From positions 372,001-436,000 of the forward strand of contig NZ_JAJOMX010000001.1 in the NCBI RefSeq assembly GCF_024699925.1: DNA of 64,000 nt, written 5' to 3'. Below are positions 29,245 to 39,156 of the stretch, piece after piece. The notes beneath the pieces were generated by a model. It was not told the DNA's origin and made no database searches. It saw only the letters and a program-made list of their open reading frames with translations. Every line of letters starts with the position of its first letter. Positions within the stretch are counted from its first letter, which is position 1. The translations under genes were made by a program, and so were the position numbers. This DNA comes from Mesorhizobium sp. J428 (lineage in GTDB: Bacteria > Pseudomonadota > Alphaproteobacteria > Rhizobiales > Rhizobiaceae).

Positions 29245-30108
29245 CTACGTGCCGAGATTCTCCCGGAAGCGACGTGAGCCGCGCAATTCGGTCCCGTCAC
29301 GCAGGATGATGCGCAGGTCGCCATCTCCCGCCGGTGCCGTCTCGGCGACGAAGCGGCGTCCGACCAGGAGCGAACGGTGGACGCGCGCCATGTCAGCGCC
29401 CGCTTCGCCAAGCTGCTCTTCCAGCGCCCCGAGGCTGGAACGCGCCAGATGGGTGCGGCCGGCCGCGCGAACCTCGACATAATTGCCCGCCGCCCGCGCC
29501 CATTCCACGGCGGCGGCGTCGAGCATGATGGTTCGTCCGCCCGATTTGAGCGTTACGCGGCCCGTCGTCCGCGCTTCCGCCCGCGCAGTGGCCGCATCGC
29601 GCCGCAATTCCTCGACCGCGCGCAGGATAGTCAGGATCATCAGCGCGAGCGCGTATGTCAGCGCATCCTTGCGGTACTCGTAGACGAGGTCCGTCAGCGG
29701 CTCGTCGAAGAAATCGATCGGCCGCTCGAACAGGACGGCGAAGACGGCCTTGCGCAGCAGGATCATGCCGGCGACGTGCAGGCCAGAATAGACCAGGCTG
29801 CCGGCGACATGCGCCGGAACAAGAATGCGCCAGTTGCCGGGCTCGACGGGGAAACGTCGCTCCCACAGGGCAAGGAGCGGCATCAGCGCGAGAATCACGG
29901 CGATGCTGGTATATTCCAGCAGCCAGGGCTCGACCGGAGTGACCGGCAGGCCGAACCGCGCCGCGTCGGTGACGAAGGAGGAGGCGTTCACCGCCGCCAC
30001 CGCCAGCATGAACGCCACCGCGATCGCCAGGAACCGGTGCAACACGCGGCGGTCGATCTCCCGCTCCGACACTGTCTCGGGGATGGGCTGGCCTGATCCG
30101 TGGCTCAT
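29245..30108 (-). CDS. membrane-bound LytTR-type regulator
   Basis: A 287 aa protein with four transmembrane helices (about 24-45, 64-82, 98-118, 150-168) and a C-terminal LytTR DNA-binding domain (about 190-283, ...MARVHRSLLVGRRFV... RGSRRFRENL). This one-component membrane regulator diverges from the acyltransferase gene at 30270, which is a plausible target. Signal unknown. Confidence 0.87.
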   Translation of the reverse strand: MSHGSGQPIPETVSEREIDRRVLHRFLAIAVAFMLAVAAVNASSFVTDAARFGLPVTPVEPWLLEYTSIAVILALMPLLALWERRFPVEPGNWRILVPAHVAGSLVYSGLHVAGMILLRKAVFAVLFERPIDFFDEPLTDLVYEYRKDALTYALALMILTILRAVEELRRDAATARAEARTTGRVTLKSGGRTIMLDAAAVEWARAAGNYVEVRAAGRTHLARSSLGALEEQLGEAGADMARVHRSLLVGRRFVAETAPAGDGDLRIILRDGTELRGSRRFRENLGT

Positions 30109-30269
30109 CGGCGCCGATTCTCGTCCCGCATCAGCCGCCGCTCGTCCCGGGCAGGACCCACACCGCCACCGCCCGTCCCGCCGGTCTGCCGTCCATCCCC
30201 GGGCGATTCCGGTATCGCCGCGCCTCGCCTAGCCTCCGTGCCGCATCGCCGTCTCACCGGAGTTCTCCC

Positions 30270-31490
30270 ATGCCTTCAACCGCCGTGCCCGGCCGCCTTC
30301 ACGATCTCGACTGGCTCCGCATCCTCGCCTTCGGCCTGCTCATCCTCTACCACGTCGGCATGTTCTACGTGACCTGGGGTTGGCATGTTAAGAGCACCCA
30401 CGCCTCGCCGATGATCGAGCCGGCCATGGCGCTGCTCAATCCGTGGCGGCTGACCTTGCTGTTCCTCATCTCGGGCATCGCGGTTCGCTTTGCGTTGGAC
30501 AAGACCTCGACACTGCCTTTCCTGCGCGACCGCACGCTGCGCCTGTTTCTACCGCTCGCTTTCGGAATGGCCGTGGTGGTGATGCCGCAGGCCTATGTGG
30601 AGCTTCTCTCCAAAGGGGAAATCCCGCCCGGTATCCTCAGCTTCTGGTCGACCTACCTTGGCCTGCCGCCGGGCCCCTATTCGATCATCACGCCGACCTG
30701 GAACCATCTCTGGTATGTCGCCTACGTGCTGGTCTACACGATCGTCGCCGCGCTCGCCGGCCCGGCGCTGAACCGCCTGTCGGCCGTCGCTGCGCGATGG
30801 TCTGGCGCCGCCGAGGCGGATCACACCGGCCTGCTGCTCATCGGCGCGATGGCCCTGCCCTTCCTCCTCTACAGCGCAGCTCTCGACCCGATCTTTCCGA
30901 CCACCCATGCGCTCGTCGACGACTGGGCCGCTCATGCCCACTACCTGACCGCCTTCCTGCTCGGCTATCTGATAGCGAGGGATCCTCTCTTCTGGAGAGC
31001 AATCGCCCAGCACTGGCGCAAATCAGCTCTCCTGAGCGTGTTGCTGGGCGGAGCAATTGTCGCGGCACGACTGAACCTGGACGTCTGCCGTGCAGACCCC
31101 GCGCTCTTCCTGGCGATCCGGCTTGTTCGCATGCTCTACGCCTGGACGGTCATCGTCGCTCTGCTTGGCGCCGCGCAGCGCTGGCTCAACCGCCCCGGCC
31201 CCACGCTGGCCTATCTTACCCAAGCCGTCTTTCCGTACTACATTCTCCACCAGACCCTGATCATCCTGATCGGCTTCGCCCTGCTCGACGCGGGCCTGTC
31301 CGCATCGGTCGAAGCGGCGCTCCTTGTCATCGGAACCCTCGCCGGTTGCATCGTCGGTTACGAGGCGGTCCGCAGGATGGGGCCGGCGCGGATATTGTTC
31401 GGGCTGAGATGGCCGGACGTATCTCGCATCAAACCCGCAGACGTCTTGCCTGCATCTGCAGAGAGGCCACGCACGCGGGAGATCGCTTAG
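30270..31490 (+). CDS. acyltransferase 3 family membrane protein
   Basis: A 406 aa integral membrane O-acyltransferase with about ten helices. [24 protein letters not shown] at the N-terminus is the conserved start including the essential-looking R and H. Likely acylates a cell-surface glycan or glucan. It diverges from the LytTR regulator and its last four bases overlap the end of fhs in the opposite direction. Confidence 0.88.
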   Translation: MPSTAVPGRLHDLDWLRILAFGLLILYHVGMFYVTWGWHVKSTHASPMIEPAMALLNPWRLTLLFLISGIAVRFALDKTSTLPFLRDRTLRLFLPLAFGMAVVVMPQAYVELLSKGEIPPGILSFWSTYLGLPPGPYSIITPTWNHLWYVAYVLVYTIVAALAGPALNRLSAVAARWSGAAEADHTGLLLIGAMALPFLLYSAALDPIFPTTHALVDDWAAHAHYLTAFLLGYLIARDPLFWRAIAQHWRKSALLSVLLGGAIVAARLNLDVCRADPALFLAIRLVRMLYAWTVIVALLGAAQRWLNRPGPTLAYLTQAVFPYYILHQTLIILIGFALLDAGLSASVEAALLVIGTLAGCIVGYEAVRRMGPARILFGLRWPDVSRIKPADVLPASAERPRTREIA

Positions 31491-33166
31491 AACAGCCCCT
31501 CGATATACCCCATCTCGTTGAGGTAGATCTTCTCCGACGACGGGGTCTTGGGCAGGCCGGGCATGGTCATGATCTCGCCGCAGATCGCCACGACGAAGCC
31601 GGCGCCGGCCGACAGCCGGACCTCGCGCACCGGCACGACATGGCCGGTCGGCGCGCCGCGCAGGTTGGGGTCGGTCGAGAACGAATATTGCGTCTTGGCC
31701 ATGCAGACCGGCAGGTGGCCGTAGCCTTGCTGTTCCCACTGGTGCAGCTGGTCGCGCACCGACTTGTCGGCAATCGCCTCCGAGCCGCGGTAGATCCGCT
31801 TCACCACCGTGTCGATCTTGTCGAACAGCTTCATCTCGTCGGGATAGAGCGGCGAGAACTGCGACGCGCCGCTCTCGGCCAGTTGCACCACCTTGTGCGC
31901 CAGATCCTCGATGCCGGCAGAGCCGTGCGCCCAGTGCTTGCACAGGATCGCCTCGGACCCCTGGCTCGCGACATAGTCCTTCATCGCCTGGATCTCGGCG
32001 TCGGTGTCCGAGACGAAATGGTTCATGGCGACCACAACCGGCACGCCGAACTGCTTCACGTTCTCGATGTGGCGGCCAAGGTTGGCGCAGCCCTTCTTCA
32101 CGGCCTCGACATTCTCCTTGCCGAGGTCTTCCTTCTTGACGCCGCCGTTCATCTTCATCGCCCGCACCGTGGCCACGATGACGGCTGCGGCCGGCTTCAG
32201 CCCCGCCTTGCGGCACTTGATGTCGAAGAACTTCTCCGCGCCCAGATCCGCGCCGAAGCCGGCCTCGGTGACGACATAGTCGGCGAGCTTCAGCGCCGTC
32301 GTCGTGGCAACCACGGAATTGCAGCCATGCGCGATGTTGGCAAAGGGACCGCCATGCACGAAGGCCGGATTGTTCTCCAGCGTCTGCACCAGGTTCGGCT
32401 GCATGGCGTCCTTGAGCAGAACGGTCATCGCGCCGTCGGCCTTCAGGTCGCGGGCATAGACCGGACTCTTGTCGCGGCGGTAGGCGACGATGATGTCGCC
32501 GATGCGCTTCTGCAGGTCTTTCAGGTCGGTGGCGAGGCACAGGATCGCCATCACTTCCGAGGCGACGGTGATGTCGAAGCCCGCCTCGCGCGGATAGCCG
32601 TTGGCGACGCCGCCCAGCGAGCAGATGATCTCGCGCAGCGCCCGGTCGTTCATGTCCATGACGCGGCGCCAGGCGACGCGGCGGGTGTCGATGCCGAGCT
32701 CGTTGCCCCAGTAGATGTGGTTGTCGATCAGCGCCGAAAGCAGGTTGTGCGCGGTGGTGATGGCGTGGAAGTCGCCGGTGAAGTGGAGGTTCATGTCCTC
32801 CATCGGCACGACCTGCGCGTAGCCGCCGCCGGCCGCGCCGCCCTTGACGCCGAAATTCGGGCCGAGCGAGGCCTCGCGGATGCACGTGATCGCCTTCTTG
32901 CCGATGCGGTTCAGCCCGTCGCCCAGGCCGACCGTCGTCGTGGTCTTGCCCTCGCCCGCCGGCGTGGGGTTGATCGCGGTGACGAGGATCAGCTTGCCGT
33001 CCTTGCCGCCCTTCTTCGAGGCGATGAACTCGGCCGAGATCTTCGCCTTGTCGTGGCCGTAGGGCAGCAGGTGCTCCTCCGGGATGCCGAGCTTGGCGCC
33101 GATCTTCATGATCGGCAGCTTCTTCGCGGCGCGCGCGATCTCGATGTCGCTCTTGTATTCGGCCAT
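31487..33166 (-). CDS. fhs: formate--tetrahydrofolate ligase
   Basis: ATP-dependent synthesis of 10-formyl-THF from formate. The 559 aa length is typical; the ATP site [11 protein letters not shown] is at residues 68-78 and [18 protein letters not shown] follows. It is a single leftward gene. The start at 33166 is preceded by GGGGAG, while upstream in-frame codons are not protein-like. It suggests one-carbon assimilation via formate. Confidence 0.97.
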   Translation of the reverse strand: MAEYKSDIEIARAAKKLPIMKIGAKLGIPEEHLLPYGHDKAKISAEFIASKKGGKDGKLILVTAINPTPAGEGKTTTTVGLGDGLNRIGKKAITCIREASLGPNFGVKGGAAGGGYAQVVPMEDMNLHFTGDFHAITTAHNLLSALIDNHIYWGNELGIDTRRVAWRRVMDMNDRALREIICSLGGVANGYPREAGFDITVASEVMAILCLATDLKDLQKRIGDIIVAYRRDKSPVYARDLKADGAMTVLLKDAMQPNLVQTLENNPAFVHGGPFANIAHGCNSVVATTTALKLADYVVTEAGFGADLGAEKFFDIKCRKAGLKPAAAVIVATVRAMKMNGGVKKEDLGKENVEAVKKGCANLGRHIENVKQFGVPVVVAMNHFVSDTDAEIQAMKDYVASQGSEAILCKHWAHGSAGIEDLAHKVVQLAESGASQFSPLYPDEMKLFDKIDTVVKRIYRGSEAIADKSVRDQLHQWEQQGYGHLPVCMAKTQYSFSTDPNLRGAPTGHVVPVREVRLSAGAGFVVAICGEIMTMPGLPKTPSSEKIYLNEMGYIEGLF

Positions 33167-33391
33167 GGCGGTCTCCCCCATCTGCAGGCGACGGCTCCTC
33201 CCGTCGGTGCGGCGCATCAAGCCCGAGCGAGGATGTTTCCGCCGTCCCAAAACAGCCGCCGAATACGCGAAAAACGACAGGCTTGGAAAGCGCCCGCCCG
33301 CTATGTCAGCACGCGGCAGGAGACTTCGGCGACGGGTCCTGACGTTTCGCGACCCGACGCGTTATCCTGTCTGCAGATGTAGGAGGACAAG

Positions 33392-33745
33392 ATGAGCTAT
33401 GTCGACGGTTTCGTTCTCGCCATCCCCAAGGACAGGCTGGATGACTATCGCAAAATGGCCGAACTCGGCTGCACCGTGTGGATGGAGCACGGCGCGCTGT
33501 CCTATCTGGAATCGGTCGCGGACGATGTGCCTTACGGCGAACTCACCTCGTTTCCCCGCGCCGTGATGGCGAAGGAGGACGAGACGGTGGTCTTCGCCTG
33601 GATCACCTATCGCGACCGCGCCCATCGCGACGAGGTCAACAAGAAGGTGATGGAAGACCCGCGCATGAACTTCGACCCGGCCGATGCTCCCTTCGACATG
33701 AAGCGGATGATCTTCGGCGGCTTCTCCGCCATGGTCGAGCGGTGA
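33392..33745 (+). CDS. DUF1428 family protein
   Basis: A 117 aa protein with MSYVDGFVLAIPKDRLDDYR and the ending FDMKRMIFGGFSAMVE that mark DUF1428, a ferredoxin-like fold family of unknown role. An AGGAGG lies six bases before the ATG. It is followed by a terminator hairpin at 33804. Confidence 0.9.
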   Translation: MSYVDGFVLAIPKDRLDDYRKMAELGCTVWMEHGALSYLESVADDVPYGELTSFPRAVMAKEDETVVFAWITYRDRAHRDEVNKKVMEDPRMNFDPADAPFDMKRMIFGGFSAMVER

Positions 33746-33803
33746 TGGCAAAGCGGGATCTGCATGGGCATGGACCACCCGTCTAGTCGGAAAGACTAAG
33801 ACT

Positions 33804-33833
33804 CCGGGCCTGGCTGAGCGGCCCGGTTTCCTT
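33804..33833 (+). terminator. Rho-independent terminator
   Basis: CCGGGCC-tggctgagc-GGCCCGG followed by TTTC, downstream of the DUF1428 gene. A smaller TAGTC/GACTA stem precedes it. Confidence 0.6.
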
Positions 33834-33940
33834 CCAATGGCCGCGAATCACGGGTACAAGGAACGGGAAGGAACCGGCGGCTGTCGTGTACGTTGTGGCG
33901 GTGCCTGCAAAGTCCGCGAGTTCATCCTATCTAGGCCTTG

Positions 33941-34759
33941 ATGATCAACGACCGCCATACCCTCCCCCGGACCCTCGCCGCGGCGCTGCGCAACCAGCTG
34001 CCCCATTTCGTCAAGGTGGGCGAGGACGATCCCTGCACGACCATCGCCTCCTACAATGTCCACAAATGCGTCGGCACCGACGGCCGGTTCGATCCCTCTC
34101 GCACCGCGGCCGTGGTGGCGGAGCTTGACGCCGACATCGTGGCGCTCCAGGAGGCCGACGAGCGGCTCGGCGAGCGCGTCGGCCTGCTCGACCTCGAGGC
34201 GCTGGCGAAATCGACCGATCTCGTGCCGCTGCACATGCCGCAAGGCACGCGCAGCCACGGCTGGCACGGTAACCTGCTGCTCGCCCGCGCCGGCGTGGTT
34301 CAGGAAGTCAAGACGATCCATCTTCCGGGGCTGGAGCCGCGCGGCGCGCTGATCGCCGACCTCGAGATCAAGGGCGTCCACTTGCGCATCATCGCGGCGC
34401 ATTTCGGCCTGTTCCGCCACTCGCGCAAGCGCCAGGCCAACGCCGTGCTCGAGGCCGCGCAAGGCGTCATTCGCCCGACCGTCATCCTGGGCGACCTCAA
34501 CGAGTGGCGCGTCAACACGCGCTCCTCGCTTCTGTCGCTTCTGCCGCATTTCGGGCCGCTCAATGCCGTGCTGCCGAGCTTTCCGTCGCGCTTCCCGCTG
34601 CTCGCGCTCGATCGCATCCTCGCCCGGCCGCAGACGATGATCTCCTCGATCGAGGTGCACCGCTCGCCGCTAGCGCGCGTCGCCTCCGACCATTTGCCGA
34701 TCAAGGCGCGCCTCAAGCTCGCCGGCGCCGCGGCGGAGGGTGTTCGCGATGCGGCCTGA
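33941..34759 (+). CDS. endonuclease/exonuclease/phosphatase family protein
   Basis: A 272 aa EEP-superfamily enzyme. ASYNVHKCVGTDGRFDP, VALQEADER, LGDLNEWR and the terminal SDHLPI motif (catalytic Asp/His) are all present. No signal peptide. The operon-like neighbour at 34799 encodes a phospholipase D protein; EEP and PLD genes sharing phosphodiester substrates are often paired. ATG at 33941 follows a TTG; the ATG is preferred. Confidence 0.88.
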   Translation: MINDRHTLPRTLAAALRNQLPHFVKVGEDDPCTTIASYNVHKCVGTDGRFDPSRTAAVVAELDADIVALQEADERLGERVGLLDLEALAKSTDLVPLHMPQGTRSHGWHGNLLLARAGVVQEVKTIHLPGLEPRGALIADLEIKGVHLRIIAAHFGLFRHSRKRQANAVLEAAQGVIRPTVILGDLNEWRVNTRSSLLSLLPHFGPLNAVLPSFPSRFPLLALDRILARPQTMISSIEVHRSPLARVASDHLPIKARLKLAGAAAEGVRDAA

Positions 34760-34798
34760 CGTCCGTCTCACGGCTGGAGGGTCCTGAAGGGCGCGGCG

Positions 34799-36184
34799 AT
34801 GGACACCGCCATCACCAGGACGGATGAGGACAGGGCCACCGCGGGCAAGAGCGGCCTGCTCCTGGTCTCGGAAAACGACGACGCGCTGGCCGTGCGCATC
34901 CTCGCCGCCCGCAGCGCCACCGCCACACTCGACCTGATGTACTACATCCTGCGCGACGACCGGTCGGGCGGGCTGCTGCTCAAGGAGATCGTCGCCGCCG
35001 CCGACCGCGGCGTGCAGGTGCGGCTCCTGATCGACGACATCAATCCGCAGTCGAGCGACGAGACCTATCTGGCGCTCAACAGTCACGCCAACATCGAACT
35101 GCGCCTGTTCAACCCCGCCGGCCTGCGCAACGGCTCGATCTTCCGCTGGCTGGAGCTGGTATCCCGCGCCTTCGCCCTGACGCGGCGCATGCATGCCAAA
35201 GCCTTCATCGCCGACAGGCGCATTGCGATCGTCGGTGGCCGCAACGTCGGCGACGAATATTTCGAGCGGACCGATTCCGCCTTCCGCGACCTCGACATGC
35301 TGATGCTAGGGAGCGCCGTGGAAGACACGGTGGCGATCTTCGAGCGCTATTGGACCTGCCCCGCCTCGCGGCCGCTGCATCTGGTGCACCCGACGGTACG
35401 CCGCCGCTCGGCAAGCAGGCTGCGCGTGGCCGAACTCGACGCCGCCAAGGTGATCGGCGATGCCCGTTCGATCGACGATTTCGTCGCCGCCCATGGCGGC
35501 ATGCGCTGGTCGGACGGCGCGCGCGTGCTCGCCGACCCGCCGGAAAAGGTGCACGGCCGCCACTTCCGCTCCTGGCTGATGCGCACGCTGATGGTCGAGA
35601 TACGCTCCGCGGAGCGCCGGCTGGAGATCGTCTCGCCCTATTTCATTCCCGGGCGCAGGGGTGCAGCGATCCTGGAGGAAATGGTCGGCAAGGGCGTAAG
35701 CGTCACCGTGCTCACCAATTCGCTTGCGGCGACCGACGTCGCGGCCGTGCACGGCGCCTACGCAAACTATCGCAAGCGGCTGCTCAGGGCAGGCGTAGCT
35801 CTCTACGAGTTCCAGCCCGCCGGGCGGCCGAAGAGAATCTCGGTCTTCGGCTCCAAGGGCGCCAGCCTGCACACAAAGGCCTTCGCTGTCGACGAGCGGC
35901 TGGGCTTCATCGGCTCGTTCAACTTCGACCCGCGCTCGGTTTCGCTCAATGCGGAAATGGGCGTGCTGTTCGAGGATCCGGGGCTGGTCGCGACCCTGCT
36001 CGACCATTTCGAGGCCGAGCGCGATCCGGACGTCAGCTACCGGCTCACGCTGGAGGGCAGCCGCATCCGCTGGAATCGCTCGGAGGGCGAGAACAGGCTG
36101 CGCTACGGCGAGCCCAAGGCAAGCGTCGGCCGGCGGCTGCTCGCTTTCGTCGTGCGCTGGCTGCCGATCGAATCGCAGTTGTAA
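34799..36184 (+). CDS. phospholipase D family protein (cardiolipin synthase-like)
   Basis: A 461 aa PLD-superfamily protein with two HxKx4D motifs: MHAKAFIADRRIAIVGGRN near residue 131 and LHTKAFAVDERLGFIGSFN near 357, each followed by a conserved N. The domain arrangement fits cardiolipin-synthase-like enzymes without N-terminal helices. It is 39 bases downstream of the EEP gene, probably in the same transcript, and converges on a TetR gene. Confidence 0.9.
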   Translation: MDTAITRTDEDRATAGKSGLLLVSENDDALAVRILAARSATATLDLMYYILRDDRSGGLLLKEIVAAADRGVQVRLLIDDINPQSSDETYLALNSHANIELRLFNPAGLRNGSIFRWLELVSRAFALTRRMHAKAFIADRRIAIVGGRNVGDEYFERTDSAFRDLDMLMLGSAVEDTVAIFERYWTCPASRPLHLVHPTVRRRSASRLRVAELDAAKVIGDARSIDDFVAAHGGMRWSDGARVLADPPEKVHGRHFRSWLMRTLMVEIRSAERRLEIVSPYFIPGRRGAAILEEMVGKGVSVTVLTNSLAATDVAAVHGAYANYRKRLLRAGVALYEFQPAGRPKRISVFGSKGASLHTKAFAVDERLGFIGSFNFDPRSVSLNAEMGVLFEDPGLVATLLDHFEAERDPDVSYRLTLEGSRIRWNRSEGENRLRYGEPKASVGRRLLAFVVRWLPIESQL

Positions 36185-36208
36185 CGACTGGAAAGCCGGC
36201 CGGGACGC

Positions 36209-36832
36209 TCAGCTCGTCGCGAGCAGCCCGTCGATCAGCCGACGCACCGCCGCCTTCGCCTGATCGGCCGTGCGACCCTGGTCCTGGCGCAGGCGATACC
36301 AGACGTCGAAGCTGAGCGCTGCCAGGTAGGCGTCGAAGAGGGCCGCGTCGCGCTTCACCTCGGGAGGCAAGATCGTGCACAGCCGCTCGATGTCGGCATC
36401 GACGGCGCAGCGGTGCTTGGCCTTGAGGTAGTCGGACTGCAAAAGCCGCGCATTCGCCTGCACCTTGAAGGGCATCACCCATTCGAAGGCCTCGGCGCGG
36501 CGGTCGATAAGTTCGAGGATCTTGCCCCGCCAGTCGCTGGCGATGAACGGTCTGCTCATGATCGGCTGGATCTGCGCGTCGATATGGTCGCCGACCTCCT
36601 GGTAGAGGCTGTCCATATCCTCGAAATGGCGGAACACGGTGCGAAGCCCGACCTTGGCTTCTTCCGAGACTCGCTCGGCGCTCGGCATGATCTCGCGGTT
36701 GCGGATGAGGGTGATCAGCGCGTCGACGATGCACTTGCGGCTGCGCTCGGCACGAAGGCGGCGTCCGTCAGGCAAAGACACATCGTCCCGCAGCCGCTCG
36801 GCCGTCATGGTGTCGAATGTGGTCTCAGACAT
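36209..36832 (-). CDS. TetR family transcriptional regulator
   Basis: A 207 aa TetR-type regulator; the helix-turn-helix is around PSAERVSEEAKVGLRTVFRHFEDMDSLY (about 51-78). The ligand domain is not recognisable. Its target is not obvious, since neighbours are convergent (PLD) or the tandem small secreted proteins on the same strand upstream. Confidence 0.9.
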   Translation of the reverse strand: MSETTFDTMTAERLRDDVSLPDGRRLRAERSRKCIVDALITLIRNREIMPSAERVSEEAKVGLRTVFRHFEDMDSLYQEVGDHIDAQIQPIMSRPFIASDWRGKILELIDRRAEAFEWVMPFKVQANARLLQSDYLKAKHRCAVDADIERLCTILPPEVKRDAALFDAYLAALSFDVWYRLRQDQGRTADQAKAAVRRLIDGLLATS

Positions 36833-36965
36833 CTGCCTTTCTCCTTTCGCCGTTGCGAGCTTACATCATCTCCACAACTGTCGTCTTCCCTCTCCTGTTC
36901 CCCGCCCGGATTTTCCTGGACGGAGAGGACGGCCGGTCTGTCCCGGCCGCCCCTCAAACTCCGAC

Positions 36966-37181
36966 TTAGCGGCCGGAGTAGTTTTCGTTCTGGTTGATCT
37001 GGAACCCGTCGGTGCCGGTCACGGTGGCGCTGGCCTGGCCGGAGACGACATGCGACGCGGCCTGCGAGCCTTCGATGGTCTGGCCGTAGGGGTTCACGCC
37101 GTAGAAGGCGGGGACTTCCTGAGCACCGGCAACGCCGGCGAGACCGAGGAGAGCGACGGAAGCGAGGAGGAACTTGTTCAT
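36966..37181 (-). CDS. tandem small secreted protein, copy 1
   Basis: A 71 aa secreted protein, one of three adjacent paralogues. Signal peptide MNKFLLASVALLGLAGVAGA then a ~50-residue mature part with EVPAFYGVNPYGQT and the tail DGFQINQNENYSGR. GAAAGGCAAAGACA, identical in all three copies, precedes the ATG. The mature part is about 50% identical to the other two. No known family recognised. Confidence 0.8.
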   Translation of the reverse strand: MNKFLLASVALLGLAGVAGAQEVPAFYGVNPYGQTIEGSQAASHVVSGQASATVTGTDGFQINQNENYSGR

Positions 37182-37250
37182 TGTCTTTGCCTTTCGTTGA
37201 GGTTGGGCGCGGAGGCGGCGCATCGCCCGCCTCCCGTGCCGTGTCCCGGC

Positions 37251-37475
37251 TTACTTGCCGGAGTAGTTCTGGTTGCGGTTGATCTGGAAGCCGTCATGGC
37301 CGGGGACGGTCGAGTTCGACTGCTCGCGGACGATGGTGGCCGAATGAGCCTTCTGCTGCGGGGCTTCGACGGTCTGGCCGTAGGGGTTCACGCCGTAGAA
37401 GGCCGGGACTTCCTGAGCGCCGGCAACACCGGCCAGGCCGAGAAGAGCGACGGAAGCGAGGATGATCTTGTTCAT
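37251..37475 (-). CDS. tandem small secreted protein, copy 2
   Basis: A 74 aa paralogue with signal peptide MNKIILASVALLGLAGVAGA, EVPAFYGVNPYGQTVE, the variable KAHSATIVREQS and DGFQINRNQNYSGK. A hairpin GGAGGCGG...CCGCCTCC lies in the gap to copy 1 (37211-37234). The three copies share near-identical signal peptides and a 5' untranslated stretch, so they probably arose by recent tandem duplication. Confidence 0.82.
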   Translation of the reverse strand: MNKIILASVALLGLAGVAGAQEVPAFYGVNPYGQTVEAPQQKAHSATIVREQSNSTVPGHDGFQINRNQNYSGK

Positions 37476-37542
37476 TGTCTTTGCCTTTCGTTGAGAGGGC
37501 GCGGAGGCGGCGGATCGGCCGCCTCCCGTGCCGGATGCCGGA

Positions 37543-37764
37543 TTACTTGCCGGCGTAGTTCTGGTTCAAGTTGATCTGGAAGCCGTCAGTGCCGGTGAGC
37601 GAAGCGCCCGACTGGCCGGAGACGATGGTCGCCGAATGGACGGTGCCCTGCGCATCGGCAGTCACGCCATAGGGGTTCTGGCCGTAGAAGGCCGGGACTT
37701 CCTGGGCGCCGGCAACGCCGGCCAGGCCGAGGAGAGCGACGGAAGCGAGAACGATCTTGTTCAT
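37543..37764 (-). CDS. tandem small secreted protein, copy 3
   Basis: A 73 aa paralogue, the most upstream copy, with EVPAFYGQNPYGVTAD, SATIVSGQS and DGFQINLNQNYAGK. It lacks the CGTTGAG part of the leader sequence shared by copies 1 and 2, hinting that it diverged first. A hairpin GGAGGCGG...CCGCCTCC follows it (37503-37526). A promoter is expected in 37765-37840. Confidence 0.82.
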   Translation of the reverse strand: MNKIVLASVALLGLAGVAGAQEVPAFYGQNPYGVTADAQGTVHSATIVSGQSGASLTGTDGFQINLNQNYAGK

Positions 37765-38088
37765 TGTCTTTGCCTTTCTTGTGGGGGCTCGGCGGCGGCA
37801 GTTCGCGTCGTCGTCGTTGGCCTGACGAGGAAATAGGCACCTACAATGCCAATAACAAGTGGCATTGTTGATGTCATTTTATCACGACTTTGTGAGCCGG
37901 CTTGTGATGAGGAAAGACGGGCAGGTTCGCCTCTCCGCAGCGCCGTTGGCGTGGCAGCAGTTGCGGGAAGGAATCGCGGTTGTTGCAAAGGAGGCGGAAA
38001 GAGCTTTCCCGCAGGCATGGCGCGGTTACGCGCGGCGGCGATATCAGGGCCGTCCCGGCAGCCGGATTCCCCGGCAAGGGAGGGCCGC
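37765..38088. other. 324-base intergenic region
   Basis: No convincing gene. It contains the start-side sequence of the tandem small proteins (conserved GAAAGGCAAAGACA next to 37764), a small inverted repeat TGCCAATAACAAGTGGCA near 37847-37864, and an AT-rich stretch (37855-37885) that could carry the leftward promoter. The rightward membrane protein starts at 38089 after AAGGGAGG. Confidence 0.5.
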
Positions 38089-38382
38089 ATGACCACGACC
38101 AGCGCACTGCGCGCCTTCACACTCGCCGCCTGCGCGGCGGGGCTCTTATTCTGGATCTACACGTTCCGGCACATCGCGCGCCTGCCGGCGGGCGACGGCT
38201 CGGGCTTCCAATGGCTCGCCGAAGTGCCCCTGACCGGCATCACGCTGGCCTGCATGCTGCCGGCGCTGCTGATGTCGATCTCCAACCGCGCGCTACCCGT
38301 CGCCGCGTCTCTCGCCGGCGCGGGGATTGTGCTGTACGCGCTGTTGTGGATGCAGCTGCTGCGCGAATTCCAGCCGGGGTGA
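38089..38382 (+). CDS. three-helix membrane protein
   Basis: A 97 aa hydrophobic protein with helices at about 11-27, 47-65 and 70-88. No family recognised. AAGGGAGG immediately upstream fixes the start at 38089. It converges on the VOC gene; a GGGGCAG...CTGCCCC hairpin (38397-38418) lies between them and may be a shared terminator. Confidence 0.7.
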   Translation: MTTTSALRAFTLAACAAGLLFWIYTFRHIARLPAGDGSGFQWLAEVPLTGITLACMLPALLMSISNRALPVAASLAGAGIVLYALLWMQLLREFQPG

Positions 38383-38426
38383 CGGGCACGCCCCATTGGG
38401 GCAGGTGCCGCCCTGCCCCTCGCCTC

Positions 38427-38906
38427 TCAGCCGCGCCGCGCGGCATCGATCGCGGCGACGTCGATCTTCTTCATCTCCATCATCGCCTCGAAGGCGCGCC
38501 TTGCTTCCTCGCCGCCGGCGGCCATCGCCTCGGTCAGCGTCCGCGGCGTGATCTGCCAGGAGACGCCCCAGCGGTCCTTGCACCAGCCGCAGACGCTTTC
38601 CTGTCCGCCATTGCCGACGATGGCGTTCCAGTAGTGGTCGGTCTCAGCCTGGTCGTCGGTGGCGATCTGGAACGAAAAGGCCTCGCTCTGCTTGAATGCC
38701 GTCCCGCCGTTGAGCCCGATGCAGGGAATGCCGGCGACGACGAAGTCGACCGTCAGCACGTCGCCCTTCTTGCCCGACGGAAAATCCGCCGGCGCGCGGT
38801 GCACCGCGTCGACCCGGCTGTCGGGAAAGATCTCGGCATAGAACCGGGCCGCGGCCTCGGCCTCCTTCTCATACCAGATGCAGATCGTGTTCTTGGGAAT
38901 GGGCAT
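38427..38906 (-). CDS. VOC family protein (PhnB-like)
   Basis: A 159 aa vicinal-oxygen-chelate protein of the PhnB/3-demethylubiquinone methyltransferase-like group: ICIWYEKEAEAAARFYAEIFPDS, GIPCIGLNGGTAFKQSEAFSF and CGWCKDRWGVSWQITP. Enzymatic activity unknown. GGAGGAG lies a short distance upstream of the ATG. Confidence 0.9.
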   Translation of the reverse strand: MPIPKNTICIWYEKEAEAAARFYAEIFPDSRVDAVHRAPADFPSGKKGDVLTVDFVVAGIPCIGLNGGTAFKQSEAFSFQIATDDQAETDHYWNAIVGNGGQESVCGWCKDRWGVSWQITPRTLTEAMAAGGEEARRAFEAMMEMKKIDVAAIDAARRG

Positions 38907-39156
38907 GGTGTCTCCTCCTCGGGACTGGCCGGCCGTCTCGGCTCAGGGCGACGGCCGACAGAGAAAAGAAGGGTAGTCTTCGAGAGGCCGCAGACAAGAC
39001 GGCAGCGGCGGTCTGCTGACGGCTACGGACAGGCGGGGCCTTGCCCGCAATGCGGTCTGCAACGGCGCAATCTGAGGCCAGTTCGGCGACCGTGGACATT
39101 CTCGTCCCGATGGGGTTTGATTTCCCTAACGTCATCACGAGACACAGGAGAATTGC

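Noticed and set aside
30443..33382. A 979-residue open frame on the plus strand across the acyltransferase and fhs
   Set aside because: It spans two unrelated genes on opposite strands and has no protein-like domains.
37528..37836. A plus-strand frame opposite the third small secreted gene
   Set aside because: It is the reverse complement of the conserved paralogues; conservation is in the minus-strand frame.
37859..38092. A 77-codon frame whose stop overlaps the ATG of the 38089 gene
   Set aside because: It begins at GTG without a ribosome site, has no hydrophobic or conserved pattern, and the next gene has its own strong AAGGGAGG.
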